Assembly: GCA_019637615.1 (NCBI GenBank)
Contig: JAHBVJ010000025.1
Coordinates: 1 to 64,000 of the forward strand
Reading direction: 5' to 3'
Source of the DNA: Anaerolineae bacterium
GTDB taxonomy: Bacteria; Chloroflexota; Anaerolineae; Aggregatilineales; UBA2796
Length of the DNA: 64,000 bases
Shown here piece after piece: positions 62,991 to 64,000 of the stretch; the stretch's first letter is position 1, and every line of letters begins with the position of its first letter. A model generated the notes under the pieces. That model did not search any database and was not told the DNA's origin. It was given only the letters and a program-made list of their open reading frames with translations. Made by a program: the position numbers and the translations under genes.

Positions 62991-64000
62991 GTACGCCCCC
63001 ATTCCACCCTGATCTGAGTTGGCAGCCAACCCCGTAAGTTCGAGCGGCACGGTCGGTAATGCGCCCAGAAATGATCCCGTCTGCTGGTGAGGACGGGATC
63101 ATCGGGAGCGCAGTGTGCGGAGAAGTCCCTAGTCCTGAGTGCTTCGTCCTGAGTAAAGAGAGCGCCATGCTAAGTGCCAAGTGCTGCGTGCTAAGTAAAG
63201 GCGAAGGGTTAGTCGCGATGCAAGAGTAAGTTCGTGTTGGCATAGAAGGCGGCATCGGTTGAATACCTTTCGCTGATGAACGGGAGGAAGCCCTGTTAAC
63301 CCTGTTTATCAGGGCAAAACACGGCTGCTGAAAATTCTCTGCTCAGTGAGCCAGCCTGAACCCAAAAGATCAGGACTAGGAACAGGGTTAACAGGGCGGG
63401 ATCAGGGTTCGGAAGCTAGTGCTGAGTCTAGCCATGATGTGTACTTGCTGAAATGAGATAGAACGAACGTTGCTGTTTTACAGATTTAGGGAAAGCCGAG
63501 CAAGTACACATAGCGAAACGACGAAATAGCGGTGAAGTAGGGATGAGCAACGGAGTGAAAGTCACTCAACCGTATCAAATAGTATAGCACAGGTGAATGA
63601 ATTTGTCTATAGTCAGAACGTAAAGATTTTGTATATATTAGGTTGGAAGTATCAAACGTTGATACGCGGCAACGCTGGCGAAACTTTCTTTAGTCCCGTA
63701 CGAACAGTAACATGGTAGGGGTGGGTAGACTGAACTCCATAAAATGCGCTCGTCATTTCACGCGCGAGCCGTCCTCATTTTGCTAATCGCGACTAGCTGC
63801 GGCGAAACATGGTAAGCTAACGGGATTGAAGCGAATGAGCAACTCACCGATTATTCATGTATCAGGTTTGGCAAATTTTGTTGATTGATTGTATAACCTT
63901 TGTGGAATTCAACACGGGTATTCGAACATGCTGTAGTCAGGGACGGCAGCGCACTCATCTTCAATTGGCAACAGCTTGCGCCGTCCGTACACGATAGAAA
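62991..64000. other. 1010-base gap containing repeat element B
   Basis: No gene is seen. Element B fills about 63065-63688. The last 310 bases hold no gene or structure that I can support. Confidence 0.65.
63065..63688 (-). repeat. large noncoding repeat element, copy B (inverted relative to A)
   Basis: The mirror copy of element A. Its nested inverted repeats lie at 63071-63081/63092-63102, 63291-63306/63381-63396 and 63438-63449/63499-63510, in the reverse order of A. It carries about 50 extra bases near 63107-63160, made of AGTCCTGAGTGCT-like words. The far end (CGCCAGCGTTGCCGCG on the minus strand) matches A up to 56541, then similarity stops. The same promoter-like core is present. Confidence 0.85.

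Noticed and set aside
56541..63688. Composite transposon
   Set aside because: The inverted copies contain no transposase and no intact reading frame, and I see no target-site duplication, so I call them noncoding elements only.

Overview
The window looks like chromosomal DNA of a Chloroflexota bacterium, probably an Anaerolineae-type lineage. This is an inference from gene content: multi-GAF NarL-type histidine kinases, a Ser/Thr kinase-ATPase-TPR protein, two M29 aminopeptidases, berberine-bridge-type flavoproteins and Thr/Pro-rich surface proteins. No rRNA or other species marker is present. Most genes look GC-rich; the first gene and the 3' part of the TIR-protein gene look richer in AT. 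I found no tRNA, rRNA, transposase, phage gene or CRISPR array.

Layout. 0.1-2 kb: a methyltransferase and an orphan nucleoside-type ABC permease. 2-5.3 kb: a cytochrome c maturation operon (CcmH, a TlpA/CcmG-like thioredoxin, a CcmI-like N-terminal domain) ending in a membrane-anchored di-heme cytochrome. 5.6-9.3 kb: an acyltransferase and M24 and M29 peptidases. 9.3-12.1 kb: a tightly overlapping lipid-linked-sugar or glycan operon (GT2, methyltransferase, small multidrug/ArnE-like flippase, WbqC). 12.2-20.2 kb: nucleotidyltransferase, secreted protein, a second M29 peptidase, a type IIA topoisomerase A subunit with a clear sigma70-type promoter, thioesterase, DppC-like permease, zinc-ribbon protein and esterase. 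20.2-24.2 kb: a TIR-TM-repeat-FGE-like protein, a repeat-rich gap and a flavoprotein oxidase. 24.4-43.9 kb: a signalling and surface region with secreted repeat proteins, a response regulator, two paralogous GAF kinases, a Ser/Thr kinase-ATPase-TPR protein, two FHA/zinc-ribbon proteins, a chymotrypsin-like protein with a Cys nucleophile, an SDR-VOC fusion, a frameshifted queA-like gene and a tandem pair of small membrane proteins. 44-45.3 kb: a GH27 alpha-galactosidase.

45.4-54.5 kb is a self-contained sulfur/molybdenum respiration island. Six minus-strand genes, closely spaced, encode a triheme cytochrome, two YeeE/YedE half-transporters, a Tat-exported molybdopterin oxidoreductase, a four-cluster ferredoxin and an NrfD membrane subunit. 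A double-rhodanese exported protein lies upstream, and ArsR and LysR regulators bound the island. The GCTTAT...ATAAGC dyads in front of lysR and in front of the operon, and a TGAT-N4-ATCA site beside the rhodanese gene, suggest joint control by a LysR-type and a Crp/Fnr-type regulator.

54.9-64 kb: a second flavoprotein, then a segment (pyruvate-kinase-like protein, unknown gene, M20 peptidase, secreted protein, STAS-like protein, LUD protein, truncated ABC-2 permease) framed by two roughly 600-bp noncoding elements in inverted orientation. The elements are highly similar and keep the same nested palindromes and promoter-like core. A diverged relative lies at 22.3-22.6 kb. This repeat family is the most novel structure I can see in the window.
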